Source: Rikenellaceae bacterium
GTDB taxonomy: Bacteria; Bacteroidota; Bacteroidia; Bacteroidales; UBA932
DNA: 44,271 bases
Reading direction: 5' to 3'
NCBI GenBank assembly: GCA_900769145.1
Contig: CAAGFN010000070.1
Coordinates: 1 to 44,271 of the forward strand
Positions 26,900-34,332 of this stretch are shown in pieces; position 1 is the first letter of the stretch; the number at the start of each line of letters is the position of its first letter. The position numbers and the translations under genes were made by a program. The notes under the pieces were generated by a model that made no database searches, was not told the DNA's origin, and was given only the letters and a program-made list of their open reading frames with translations.

Positions 26900-27796
26900 T
26901 TAATGTATGTACTTTCTGATTTCGTCTTCTGGAATCCTTACAAGGGTGGAAATCTGCCGGATTGAAAGATGATGTTTTTTGCTTAATTCTCGGGCCAGAT
27001 TCAGCCTCTGATCCGGGGTAAGGTGTCTTGTACCTTTATGGTTGAATACATTCAAGCAGACTGTTTCACATATTTTCCTCGCTTCAAGGTCATCAATCAT
27101 TATACCCCTGACAGATGCCATCTTGTCAAGCACTTCTTTATACTTGTCTTTCCCTGATGCCAGAAATACCCTGTAACAGTTATGCGTTTTGTAAATACTT
27201 TCAAATCTGCCGATATTAATGTAATTGGTCGGAAGAATGAATCCATTGCATACTTCCCAGTTATTTGGAATGTCCGTTGTCGAGCCGCAGACTCTGCGTT
27301 TTTCACGCACCTTCAGATCTCGGAACAATTCGGCCTTGCCAATGTTGCCGTCTTTGTCATACATCCAGGGGAGAGTGACATATCTGCTGCGGAAATAAAG
27401 GGAACCACTTCCATACAAATAGTCAAAGGGCATTATGGCTTTTCCGTCTTTGGTTGGCTGAATAATGGTATATGCCGCAACATTCATCAGATATGTCTGG
27501 TCAGTGACCTCATATAGCTCGCAGCATAGTCTTACGCCATCTAGGGAGCCTCTCCTTCTTGCTATGCTTCGACTTGATATGTCCTCATAGTATTCCTTGA
27601 ATAGCTGACATTCGCTTAATGTCCCCCAAAGCAAAGCGTGCGGGTGCGAGTCTTCGATTGAAAATGAGACCACTTCCGCATGGGTCAGTGAACTGCAAAG
27701 GCCAATTCTGTTGAATGCTGCCTTCATCTCCTCTTCGTTGGTAATGAAATTTTTCGCATCGGCTCCGTTTGCGAACATGTGAAAATAACTCTTCAT
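26900..27796 (-). CDS. RAYT-like Y1 (HUH) transposase with C-terminal helix-turn-helix
   Basis: Related to IS200/REP-associated tyrosine transposases, single-strand DNA nucleases that act on hairpins. From ATG 27796 it has 298 residues. The HUH-like motif is His51-Pro-His53 in EDSHPHALLWG. Downstream YLMNVAAYTIIQP matches the Y1 catalytic helix, with Tyr109 the likely nucleophile, followed by PFDYLYGSGSLYF where family members have the YxWSS block. The last 40 residues (LARELSKKHHLSIRQISTLV...) look like a helix-turn-helix. An in-frame ATG at 27838 exists, but a strong Shine-Dalgarno stretch (aggagggagg) sits just before 27796, unusual for this phylum. GC is visibly lower than in the neighbours. 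No inverted-repeat insertion ends typical of a DDE element are seen; instead it is surrounded by hairpin repeats, as RAYT genes are. The central residue of the HUH motif is Pro, so activity is not certain. Confidence 0.72.
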   Translation of the reverse strand: MKSYFHMFANGADAKNFITNEEEMKAAFNRIGLCSSLTHAEVVSFSIEDSHPHALLWGTLSECQLFKEYYEDISSRSIARRRGSLDGVRLCCELYEVTDQTYLMNVAAYTIIQPTKDGKAIMPFDYLYGSGSLYFRSRYVTLPWMYDKDGNIGKAELFRDLKVREKRRVCGSTTDIPNNWEVCNGFILPTNYINIGRFESIYKTHNCYRVFLASGKDKYKEVLDKMASVRGIMIDDLEARKICETVCLNVFNHKGTRHLTPDQRLNLARELSKKHHLSIRQISTLVRIPEDEIRKYIH

Positions 27797-27892
27797 ATTC
27801 CTCCCTCCTTTTCTTATGGTCAGATGTCGTCCTTTCATCGGTCAAGATGGTACAGAATCAAGCTCTGTAGGCTGACAAATTTTAGGTTTCCG

Positions 27893-27900
27893 CAAATATA
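27893..27900 (-). promoter_or_regulatory. -7 box upstream of the RAYT-like gene
   Basis: Minus-strand TATATTTG is a full -7 match; no good TTTG lies at the proper distance. Start near 27886 would give a leader of about 90 nt. DR-B begins 30 bp further upstream, close enough for the encoded protein to influence its own promoter by binding the repeat. Confidence 0.45.
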
Positions 27901-27929
27901 ACGATTAGTTTTTGTTTTTTAATGCATTT

Positions 27930-28050
27930 TCAGTGAACAAGCACCTGTCCCTGAGGTATCTGTGGCAGGGGGTCTTGTTCACTGGAGCCGTCTGGAGGGC
28001 ATCAGTGAACAACTACCAGCCCTACAGGGTATTGTAGCGGTGGTCGTTGA
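27930..28050. repeat. Double-hairpin direct repeat, copy DR-B
   Basis: Hairpin 1: arms cagtgaacaag (27931-27941) and cttgttcactg (27974-27984), perfect, with a 32-nt loop exactly as in DR-A. Hairpin 2 (about 28010-28050): ctaca-gggtat-tgtag with flanking caacta.../...gtcgttg. Long blocks between the hairpins also match DR-A (ggag..gtctgga.ggc.tcagtga.caa). Confidence 0.85.
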
Positions 28051-28143
28051 TTATCATTTTTGATTTACGGTACGCGCTGGCAAGCGTCTCAAGGATGACG
28101 TTCCGGATGGCATCAGAAAGAAGCTGGCCCAAAAGCCACTTTT

Positions 28144-28245
28144 CTGTCATCCCGACCGAGCGAAGCGAGTGGAGAGATCTATATAACAATTTGATTTTCA
28201 ATAGATATCTCGACTGCGCACTGCGTGCTTCGCTCGATATGACAG
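28144..28245. repeat. Palindromic intergenic repeat (tcatctcgacc family), copy 3
   Basis: Begins ctgtcatcccgaccgagcga and ends cttcgctcgatatgacag; outer arms ctgtcat/atgacag, and agatctat/atagatat near the centre. Mismatches against copy 1 are mostly in the arms. Confidence 0.8.
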
Positions 28246-28318
28246 GCTTTTAGGTCAGCCTCTATTCTTTTCCTACCTGTTTCAAGAGGTTCCTGTATGC
28301 TGCTTAGTACAATGCTTC

Positions 28319-28418
28319 GGGAGGGTGACATTCGGAAAACCATGGCCGCCCGTGGCCTTGTGAACGGGAGGGTGCCCACGAAGTGGGAGGGATTCAGTTT
28401 TCCGAATGTTACCCTCCC
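28319..28418. repeat. Long-armed inverted repeat element IR3
   Basis: 22-nt arms (28319-28340, starting gggagggtgacattcggaaa, and 28397-28418) are reverse complements with one mismatch around a 56-nt interior. The interior block cgggagggtgccc with the preceding gcccgtggccttgtg matches the reverse complement of the IR1 interior over about 37 nt. Confidence 0.85.
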
Positions 28419-28443
28419 GGATATCATTGCCAAAGAGATAGCT

Positions 28444-28524
28444 GAGGTTTCAAAGAAGCCGCCGAGGATGCCAAAATACATCCGACGACGCCAAACTACA
28501 GCCGAGGATACCAAAAAAGAAGCC
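28444..28524. repeat. Four degenerate 20-nt tandem units
   Basis: Units of 20, 20, 20 and 21 nt start at 28444, 28464, 28484 and 28504. Examples are gaggatgccaaaatacatcc and gacgacgccaaactacagcc; shared positions are ga-ga..-ccaaa-.-a-cc. The first unit is the most diverged. Confidence 0.6.
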
Positions 28525-28590
28525 GGCCTGAAGGCCAGCCTCTCATCAATGTATCCGAAGTAACGCTAACTTCAATGCTAACTTCAATGC

Positions 28591-30450
28591 TTACTTAAGC
28601 TTCTCGATGACGCTCCTGTTGATCTTGCAGATGCGGTCGATGTCCATCTTCATAACCTTGCGGTCGTAGGTCATGAAGCCGTTGATTTCGCCCTCCACGT
28701 CTGTGGTCTGGGTATAGACAGCGGCGGAGCAGCCTGCAGGGATGGACTCGGCGAGCTTCTTGGCGAATCTCTCGTACTCGTCCTCAACTTCCTTGCTGTT
28801 CTTGTACTGTACATAGCCCCAGTTCCTGTCTTTCTGCCAGAGATGGCCCTCCACAGGGAGGCCGATTCCGCCGTATTCGCCCAGAACATTCACGGCTTCA
28901 CTGCTGTACATCCACATTGCCGGACCTGGATAATGGTGAAGGTCGAGAATGTCACCGCACTTGCGGAAGTTTCCGCCCGATGCAGGGTTTACAAGTCTTG
29001 TAGGGTCCTTGGCCTTCGTAAAGACTGCGGCATCCTCAGTGCGGAACTGGCCCCAGGCCTCATTGAACGGAACCCATACCACGATGCAAGGGAATGACAT
29101 CCTGGCATCCATGATTTCGCTCCACTCCTTGTAGTAGTTGTCCTGCCACTCCTGAGGGATAGGGAAGTCGAATCCCTTGTCGAAATCGGAGGTGTCCCAG
29201 CGGTTCTTGCTGTTGTCTGCAATGGACGGCATATCCTGCCATACCAGCATTCCGAGCTGGTCGCAGTAATAGTACCAGCGGGCAGGCTCAACCTTGATAT
29301 GCTTGCGGATCATATTGAATCCGAGTTCCTTGGTCTTGATGATATCATACTTGAGAGCCTCGTCAGTCGGTGCGGTGTAGAGGCCGTCCGGCCACCAGCC
29401 CTGGTCGAGAGGACCATACTGGAAGAGGATATTGCCGTTGATAGCCATTCTCTTGTGGTTGAGATTGTCCTTCACTACCGAAATCTCACGCATTGCGGCA
29501 TAGCCTTCCACAACATCAATCTTCTGCCCGCCACGTACAAGGGACAGCCTGAGGCCATAGAGATATGGGGAGTCAGGAGACCAGGTCTTCGGGGACTCTA
29601 CATTGAGGGTGAGAGGGCACCCTGCAGCTGCCTTTGCTGTAGCGAGAACCTTGCCGGATGGCTTGTCAGTGCTGTATCCTACCTGTCCGTCGAGGAGTTC
29701 GGCAACTACCACGTCACCATCCTTCGCACGTGCGATTTCAGCATTGACAGTGAGACTCTTTCCTGCAAGATTCGCAAGAGCGTTGTAGGACTTGATGCTT
29801 CCGTCAGAAACGGCCTCCACCCATACGCTCTGCCATATACCTGTCACCTGGGTGTACCAGATGCCCTTCGGTTTGGAAACCTGCTTTCCGCGCGGCTGGA
29901 AAGTGCCACTCTTGTCGGTAGCATCGCTAACCTTCACGGTGAGGGTCTGGTCGCCCTTGGCATTCAGATAAGGTGTAATGTCGAATGAGAACTCGGTGAA
30001 GCCGCCGGTATGCGAGCCTACCATAATATCGTTGACATATACGTCAGCCTTCCAGTCCACTGCTCCGAAGTTGAGGAGGACTCTCTTGCCCTTCCACTCT
30101 TTCGGGGTCTGGAACTTCGTGTTGTACCAGAGGGCCTCGCCCGGCTTGATGATTCTTCCGACTCCGGAGAGTGAAGACTCAATCGGATAAGGAACTAGGA
30201 TGGAGCCTTCCGCCTTCTCAGGACGTGCTGCTTCAATACCGGTAACGGCATAGTCCCAGAGACCGTTGAGGGATTTCCAGTCACCGCGTACCATCTGGGG
30301 TCTAGGGTACTCCGGAAGGGCGTTGCCAGGGGAGACCTGCTCGGCCCACTCGGACCTGATGTTGTCTCCGACAGGTGCCCAGTTCTGAGCGAAACCCGCC
30401 ATCGGGAATGCCAGAAGCGCTGTTGCGACAATACTGTAAAGATTTTTCAT
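28591..30450 (-). CDS. Glycoside hydrolase family 2 enzyme, secreted
   Basis: 619 residues with a cleavable signal peptide (MKNLYSIVATALLAFPMAGF). Domain order is the GH2 one: jelly-roll sugar-binding domain (about 45-230; WKSLNGLWDYAV, YVNDIMVGSHTGGFTEFSFD), immunoglobulin-like domain (about 230-330) and TIM barrel (about 330-615). Catalytic acid/base Glu464 lies in VPFNEAWGQF and nucleophile Glu525 in LGEYGG. HKRMAINGNILFQYG is the usual barrel entry. The protein is shorter than LacZ-type beta-galactosidases and lacks their C-terminal domains. Substrate could be a beta-galactoside, beta-glucuronide or alpha-arabinofuranoside; these are not separable here. It is a single gene, divergent from cstA. 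Confidence 0.9.
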   Translation of the reverse strand: MKNLYSIVATALLAFPMAGFAQNWAPVGDNIRSEWAEQVSPGNALPEYPRPQMVRGDWKSLNGLWDYAVTGIEAARPEKAEGSILVPYPIESSLSGVGRIIKPGEALWYNTKFQTPKEWKGKRVLLNFGAVDWKADVYVNDIMVGSHTGGFTEFSFDITPYLNAKGDQTLTVKVSDATDKSGTFQPRGKQVSKPKGIWYTQVTGIWQSVWVEAVSDGSIKSYNALANLAGKSLTVNAEIARAKDGDVVVAELLDGQVGYSTDKPSGKVLATAKAAAGCPLTLNVESPKTWSPDSPYLYGLRLSLVRGGQKIDVVEGYAAMREISVVKDNLNHKRMAINGNILFQYGPLDQGWWPDGLYTAPTDEALKYDIIKTKELGFNMIRKHIKVEPARWYYYCDQLGMLVWQDMPSIADNSKNRWDTSDFDKGFDFPIPQEWQDNYYKEWSEIMDARMSFPCIVVWVPFNEAWGQFRTEDAAVFTKAKDPTRLVNPASGGNFRKCGDILDLHHYPGPAMWMYSSEAVNVLGEYGGIGLPVEGHLWQKDRNWGYVQYKNSKEVEDEYERFAKKLAESIPAGCSAAVYTQTTDVEGEINGFMTYDRKVMKMDIDRICKINRSVIEKLK

Positions 30451-30539
30451 TGAGTTGAAATTTAGAATGTGTTATTAATGATTTCAAATCTTCAGGAACT
30501 TGAGGCCCCAGGCTTGTGCCCGGACCTGAAATTCCGAAA

Positions 30540-30547
30540 CAAATATA
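30540..30547 (-). promoter_or_regulatory. -7 box upstream of the GH2 gene
   Basis: Minus-strand TATATTTG matches the -7 consensus; no TTTG-like -33 lies 19-21 nt upstream, so the promoter may need an activator. The leader of about 85 nt has an imperfect palindrome near 30492-30529 (tcagg...cctga). Confidence 0.4.
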
Positions 30548-30637
30548 ATCCATCCTTGTCAATATACCATTTTTCGATGTGAATATGCTACAAACGAGTC
30601 ATATTTGAACTTATTGAAACAATTTTCCTATGAAATC

Positions 30638-30670
30638 TTTCCCAAGGGAACTCCAAAAATGTTATATTTG
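30638..30670 (+). promoter_or_regulatory. Putative cstA promoter
   Basis: TTTC (30638-30641), 21-nt spacer, TATATTTG (30663-30670). Start near 30677, leader about 36 nt. One mismatch in the -33 box. Confidence 0.6.
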
Positions 30671-30712
30671 TGCCACCGAAATAACAAATAGTCTTCTGAA
30701 ACTACAAGCACA

Positions 30713-32176
30713 ATGTACTCATTCCTGATAAGCCTTATACTCCTCGTGGCAGGATATCTCCTTTATGGAGCATTTGTAGAACGTGTATTCGGACCGGACT
30801 CGTCCAGGAAGACGCCTGCCGTGGCTCATCCTGACGGGGTGGACTTCATTGCAATGCCGACTCCCAAAATATTTATGATCCAGTTCCTCAATATCGCCGG
30901 GACGGGACCTATTTTCGGAGCCATAATGGGTGCCAAATTCGGCCCTGCAGCCTATCTCTGGATAGTATTCGGATGCATTTTCGCCGGAGCAGTGCACGAC
31001 TACCTGATGGGAATGCTCTCAGTCCGTCACGACGGAGCCGGAATGCCTGACATCGTAGGACATTATCTTGGGCAGGGGACCAAGAAAGTCCTCCTCGTAT
31101 TCTCCATTCTGGTGCTTCTGCTTGTCGGGACAGTATTCGTATATAGTCCTGCCCTCATACTCGGCGACCTTGCAGGAGATGGCTCCACAAAGGCCATAAT
31201 GCTCTGGGTGGCAGTAATTTTCATATATTACGTATTCGCCACGATGCTGCCGATTGACAAGATTATCGGGAAAATTTACCCGATTTTCGCATTCGCATTG
31301 ATTTTCATGGCAGCGGCATTGATGGTCTGCCTATTCATAAAGTGGCCGTCAATTCCAGAAATATGGGACGGGATTTCCAATATGGGAGAGGCCTCAGGAC
31401 TGATTTCCGGTCAGCCGATTTTCCCTTGCCTCTTCATTACCATAGCCTGCGGGGCCGTCAGCGGCTTCCATGCGACCCAGAGTCCCCTGATGGCAAGATG
31501 CATCAAGGATGAGAAACTCGGCAGGCCTGTTTTTTACGGAGCAATGATAACAGAGGGTATCGTGGCCCTGATTTGGGCAGCCATCTCCTCATATTTCTTC
31601 TATGATGGGGGAGCTGCGGCAGTGGGTTCCGACCTGACAGCCGCCGCACCGGTAGTCGTGGGCAAGGTTTCAATGAGCTGGCTCGGTGTGCTTGGCGGAG
31701 TACTTGCCTTGCTCGGTGTCGTGGCTGCGCCTATCACCAGCGGAGACACTGCGTTCAGGAGCGCCCGCCTCATAATAGCCGATTTCCTGAAACTGGACCA
31801 GAAACCGATCAAGAACCGTATCCTTATCTGCATCCCGCTCTTCCTCGTGGTATCCCTGATGCTTGCCTATTATGTGGCTGATGCCGAGGGATTCAACGTG
31901 GTGTGGAGATATTTCGGATGGGCAAATCAGACATTGGCTGTGTTCTCCCTGTGGACCGCAGCCGTCTATCTCGCATTGAACAAGAAAAGACATGCGTATC
32001 TCATAGCTATGATACCTGCCGCCTTCATGACTGCCGTCTGCTTTACCTATATATGTATCGCCAAAATAGGGCTCAATCTCCCTGATGACTGGAACTGGTC
32101 TATCGGAATAAGCACATTCTGCCTCTCGATAGTGATTTTCCTGGTTTGGAAGATCAAGAGAACAAGTCGTCTCTAG
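30713..32176 (+). CDS. cstA: CstA family carbon-starvation transporter
   Basis: Inner-membrane carrier; characterised CstA proteins import pyruvate or peptides when carbon is short. 487 residues with 12 or more hydrophobic segments. Family signatures: QFLNIAGTGPIFGAIMGAKFG, GAVHDYLMGMLSVRHDGAGMPDI, CGAVSGFHATQSPLMARCI and AAPITSGDTAFRSARLI. It is the shorter CstA form; the E. coli protein has about 700 residues and an extra C-terminal domain missing here. Its 3' end faces rsmD with a decayed palindromic repeat between them. Whether pyruvate or peptides are moved is not determinable. Confidence 0.93.
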   Translation: MYSFLISLILLVAGYLLYGAFVERVFGPDSSRKTPAVAHPDGVDFIAMPTPKIFMIQFLNIAGTGPIFGAIMGAKFGPAAYLWIVFGCIFAGAVHDYLMGMLSVRHDGAGMPDIVGHYLGQGTKKVLLVFSILVLLLVGTVFVYSPALILGDLAGDGSTKAIMLWVAVIFIYYVFATMLPIDKIIGKIYPIFAFALIFMAAALMVCLFIKWPSIPEIWDGISNMGEASGLISGQPIFPCLFITIACGAVSGFHATQSPLMARCIKDEKLGRPVFYGAMITEGIVALIWAAISSYFFYDGGAAAVGSDLTAAAPVVVGKVSMSWLGVLGGVLALLGVVAAPITSGDTAFRSARLIIADFLKLDQKPIKNRILICIPLFLVVSLMLAYYVADAEGFNVVWRYFGWANQTLAVFSLWTAAVYLALNKKRHAYLIAMIPAAFMTAVCFTYICIAKIGLNLPDDWNWSIGISTFCLSIVIFLVWKIKRTSRL

Positions 32177-32207
32177 CCGGGACACAGTGTCGGGCAAGAG
32201 ACAAATC

Positions 32208-32246
32208 GCTCCATTCGCTTCGCCCAGTCGAGATGAAAGAATGGAG
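32208..32246. repeat. Decayed tcatctcgacc-family repeat, copy 4
   Basis: gctccattcgcttcgcccag followed by tcgagatgaaagaatggag keeps part of the family core (cgcttcg, tcgagatga). ctccattc and gaatggag form an outer 8-bp inverted pair. It lies between the convergent cstA and rsmD genes. Confidence 0.5.
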
Positions 32247-32277
32247 TATTACTCAGTATGATGGAGAGAATGGCGTC

Positions 32278-32826
32278 TTACTCAGACCCCGGCTCGAAGA
32301 AACTGAAGTGAACCCGGCCATAGACCTTCTCCTTCACGAAGCATGGATGTTCCCTGAAGGAATGCTCGCTGCCGTGTTCCAGGATGAGATATCTTTCCGG
32401 ATAGACAAGCCCTGCCTCCAATATCCTGTCAGGCAATGTATCCACACCCTCAAGGCTGTATGGCGGGTCGGCAAAGACAATGTCGAACTTCTCCCTGCAT
32501 AACGCAATGAAATCGAATGCGTTATGATGCACGGCGGTGATGTTGGGAAAACCAATCTTCGCTGCCGTGGCCTTTATGAATGCCGAATATTGAGGATTCA
32601 TCTCCACAGACCAGACCCTGCCTGCACCCCTGGATGCGAACTCGTACGAAATGGAACCTGTCCCGCTGAACAGGTCCAGAACCTTCAGGCCCTCAAATTC
32701 GTATTCGCTGTCCAGGACATTGAACAGGGCCTCCTTGGCGAAGTCCGTGGTCGGCCTTGCCTTGAAGTCAGGTGGAACCGGTATAGTCCGGCCCTTGTGA
32801 TTGCCTCCGATTATGCGCATAGTCAA
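32278..32826 (-). CDS. rsmD: 16S rRNA (guanine-N2)-methyltransferase RsmD
   Basis: Methylates G966 of 16S rRNA (E. coli numbering) with AdoMet. 182 residues, normal length. N-terminus MRIIGGNHKGRTIPVP is a family hallmark; AdoMet site DLFSGTGSISYEFASRGA (about 51-68); catalytic DPPY at 120-123. The ATG at 32826 overlaps the stop of the DUF3822 gene by 4 bp. Last gene of a three-gene operon. Confidence 0.95.
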   Translation of the reverse strand: MTMRIIGGNHKGRTIPVPPDFKARPTTDFAKEALFNVLDSEYEFEGLKVLDLFSGTGSISYEFASRGAGRVWSVEMNPQYSAFIKATAAKIGFPNITAVHHNAFDFIALCREKFDIVFADPPYSLEGVDTLPDRILEAGLVYPERYLILEHGSEHSFREHPCFVKEKVYGRVHFSFFEPGSE

Positions 32827-33512
32827 ATCTTTTCCACTGAACGGAAATATCTGTAGAGGGACATCTCATCATTTTCTGTGAGAGGAGTCCTGAATGTTAT
32901 GGTGGACATTTCCGGATTCAGCTGGAGTTTTTTCATTGCATTGAAGATGAAATACTCGGCCGTCGTGAAGTCCGGCGCCTTGAAAACATTGGCCAGCATC
33001 AGATTTCGGCCCTGGCCGATGGCGAGGTGCAGGTAACCGTCCGCCCAGGATGCCACAATCTTGTTGTACTCCGTGCATTCTCCCAATGTCTCCAGTATGT
33101 AGTACATCTCGGGCAATACCCTCGACTTGAAACCGTCAACGGTGAGAACCGTCTGGGAAATAATTCTGGACAGGGACTCCCCGATATTGTTGGAGAACAG
33201 CAGGACAGCGCCGAACTGTTCCACCCTGATATGCTCGACAATGTCATTCTCTTCTGTCCTGACCACATCCGAGAGCATCTTTCCGGACGCTGTCGGCTCG
33301 AAAAACTGCTCCGGAACCAGGGTGCATTTCGGTGTAAGAATGGAAATTCTCACACGGTCGTAGCGTTTCTGGAACTCCGGAGTCGTGAATATCCCTGAAC
33401 CGGGAGTCCATCCTGTCCTTTCATGAGGATTCCCGTCTTCCAATTTAAAAGAATATCCACTCAAGGAAACTTGAATGGATATTCCAGATTCTGTATGTGT
33501 ATTCTGCATCAA
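32823..33512 (-). CDS. DUF3822 family protein
   Basis: Conserved Bacteroidetes protein of unknown function, normally encoded next to rsmD as here. 229 residues, no signal peptide or membrane segment. The DUF3822 pattern is visible: an N-terminal beta-strand region (ISIQVSLSGYSFKLEDGN), a central FGAVLLFSNN and a second half with WADGYLHLAIGQGRNLMLANVF and AEYFIFNAMKKLQLNPEM. The fold is thought to resemble actin/ASKHA ATPase halves, but I see no certain ATP motif. It starts 2 nt after the upstream membrane-anchored gene and overlaps rsmD by 4 bp, which suggests a role linked to ribosome maturation; that is inference. Confidence 0.82.
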   Translation of the reverse strand: MMQNTHTESGISIQVSLSGYSFKLEDGNPHERTGWTPGSGIFTTPEFQKRYDRVRISILTPKCTLVPEQFFEPTASGKMLSDVVRTEENDIVEHIRVEQFGAVLLFSNNIGESLSRIISQTVLTVDGFKSRVLPEMYYILETLGECTEYNKIVASWADGYLHLAIGQGRNLMLANVFKAPDFTTAEYFIFNAMKKLQLNPEMSTITFRTPLTENDEMSLYRYFRSVEKI

Positions 33513-33514
33513 TT

Positions 33515-34207
33515 CTATTCCCAGTTTCCTGCATTGTTGTTAGGAGCGGAGATACTGCCGACCTGGAGACCTTCATATCTGTTGGAAGCCCTGCAGTCAG
33601 CATCGAGATTAATTCTGAGCTGGTTGTCCAGACCCTTGAGGAGGGATTTGTAAGGCATCCTGGCCTCGAAGAGTGGAACCTTCACACCTGATACCTCCTT
33701 CACGATGGCCTCCATCTGGATGGTGTCGCCCTGTGAGAAAGGAATGTACCTGAGGGAGTCAATGTCGAAGTCAGCCCTGCTCTTGAAGATGGTGTCCCTG
33801 ACATTGATCTTGTTGGAGATGGAGAACACGAGGTTCTGGCCTTCCTGATAGAGCTCGTACATCTTCTCAGGAGTAAGCTTGCCCCTGTAGGCCCTCTTGA
33901 GCTTCTCTGTATTTGCAACGGCCGCAGAGTCGTCGTTCGAGCCTATCTGCATAAGGACTTCCATCTGGCCGTTCTTGTAGAAATCGGCGAGCGTGTCGGC
34001 AGACTGGGAGAACCTTCCGTAAACGGATTTGTAGGCTTCCTGGAGGGTACGGAGATCCTTCATCCTCTGTACGCCCACACCCTTGCGGTACTCCATCTGC
34101 TTGTTGAAGTTTACTGGCTGCATCACGCTCTGTACAATGACATATACGAGGCCGGCGATGACGAAAAGCAGCAATACGCTGACAATCTTTTTAACTATTC
34201 CGTTCAT
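33515..34207 (-). CDS. Conserved hypothetical protein with N-terminal membrane anchor
   Basis: 230 residues, function not recognised. One hydrophobic segment (about 6-27, IVKKIVSVLLLFVIAGLVYV) is followed by a helical stretch RMKDLRTLQEAYKSVYGRFS, the pattern of type II/IV pseudopilin N-termini (an aligned helix, then a Lys/Tyr-Gly-x-Phe turn). The rest is soluble, with a Ser/Asn-rich tail. There is no prepilin peptidase motif (G-FTLxE), so it is unlikely to be a true pilin. It is first in the operon with DUF3822 and rsmD, an arrangement I associate with Bacteroidales generally. Confidence 0.65.
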   Translation of the reverse strand: MNGIVKKIVSVLLLFVIAGLVYVIVQSVMQPVNFNKQMEYRKGVGVQRMKDLRTLQEAYKSVYGRFSQSADTLADFYKNGQMEVLMQIGSNDDSAAVANTEKLKRAYRGKLTPEKMYELYQEGQNLVFSISNKINVRDTIFKSRADFDIDSLRYIPFSQGDTIQMEAIVKEVSGVKVPLFEARMPYKSLLKGLDNQLRINLDADCRASNRYEGLQVGSISAPNNNAGNWE

Positions 34208-34243
34208 TATTGTGAGTTTTTATTATTTTCTCAACAGTTCCCA

Positions 34244-34275
34244 CAAAGTTATGAATTTCATTTATGAATTGCAAT
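34244..34275 (-). promoter_or_regulatory. Promoter of the rsmD operon
   Basis: On the minus strand ATTG (34275-34272), 20-nt spacer, TAACTTTG (34251-34244). Start near 34237, about 30 nt before the first ATG at 34207. Its -33 region overlaps the divergent promoter at 34261-34292. Confidence 0.65.
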
Positions 34276-34292
34276 ATTTATTAGTAAATTTG
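34261..34292 (+). promoter_or_regulatory. Promoter of the nrnA-led operon
   Basis: TTTA (34261-34264), 20-nt spacer, TAAATTTG (34285-34292). Start near 34299, about 34 nt before the ATG at 34333. Confidence 0.6.
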
Positions 34293-34332
34293 CATTCCGG
34301 AATCCTTTTTGCCTATTCCGTACAAATACTAT

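Larger units (their letters stand above)
27797..28590. other. Non-coding repeat region between the RAYT-like and GH2 genes
   Basis: 794 bp without a convincing gene. In order: leader and -7 box of the RAYT-like gene (27893-27900), DR-B (27930-28050), a tcatctcgacc-family palindrome (28144-28245), IR3 (28319-28418), four degenerate 20-nt tandem units (28444-28524) and two copies of gctaacttcaat (28565-28588). The stretch 28051-28143 holds nothing recognisable. Confidence 0.7.

Noticed and set aside
28179..28514. 111-codon minus-strand frame through the tcatctcgacc palindrome and IR3
   Set aside because: Made of two repeat elements read through; no independent sign of coding.
28297..28563. 88-codon plus-strand frame spanning IR3 and the tandem 20-mers
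   Set aside because: Most of it is formed by the inverted repeat and tandem repeat; no promoter or family resemblance seen.
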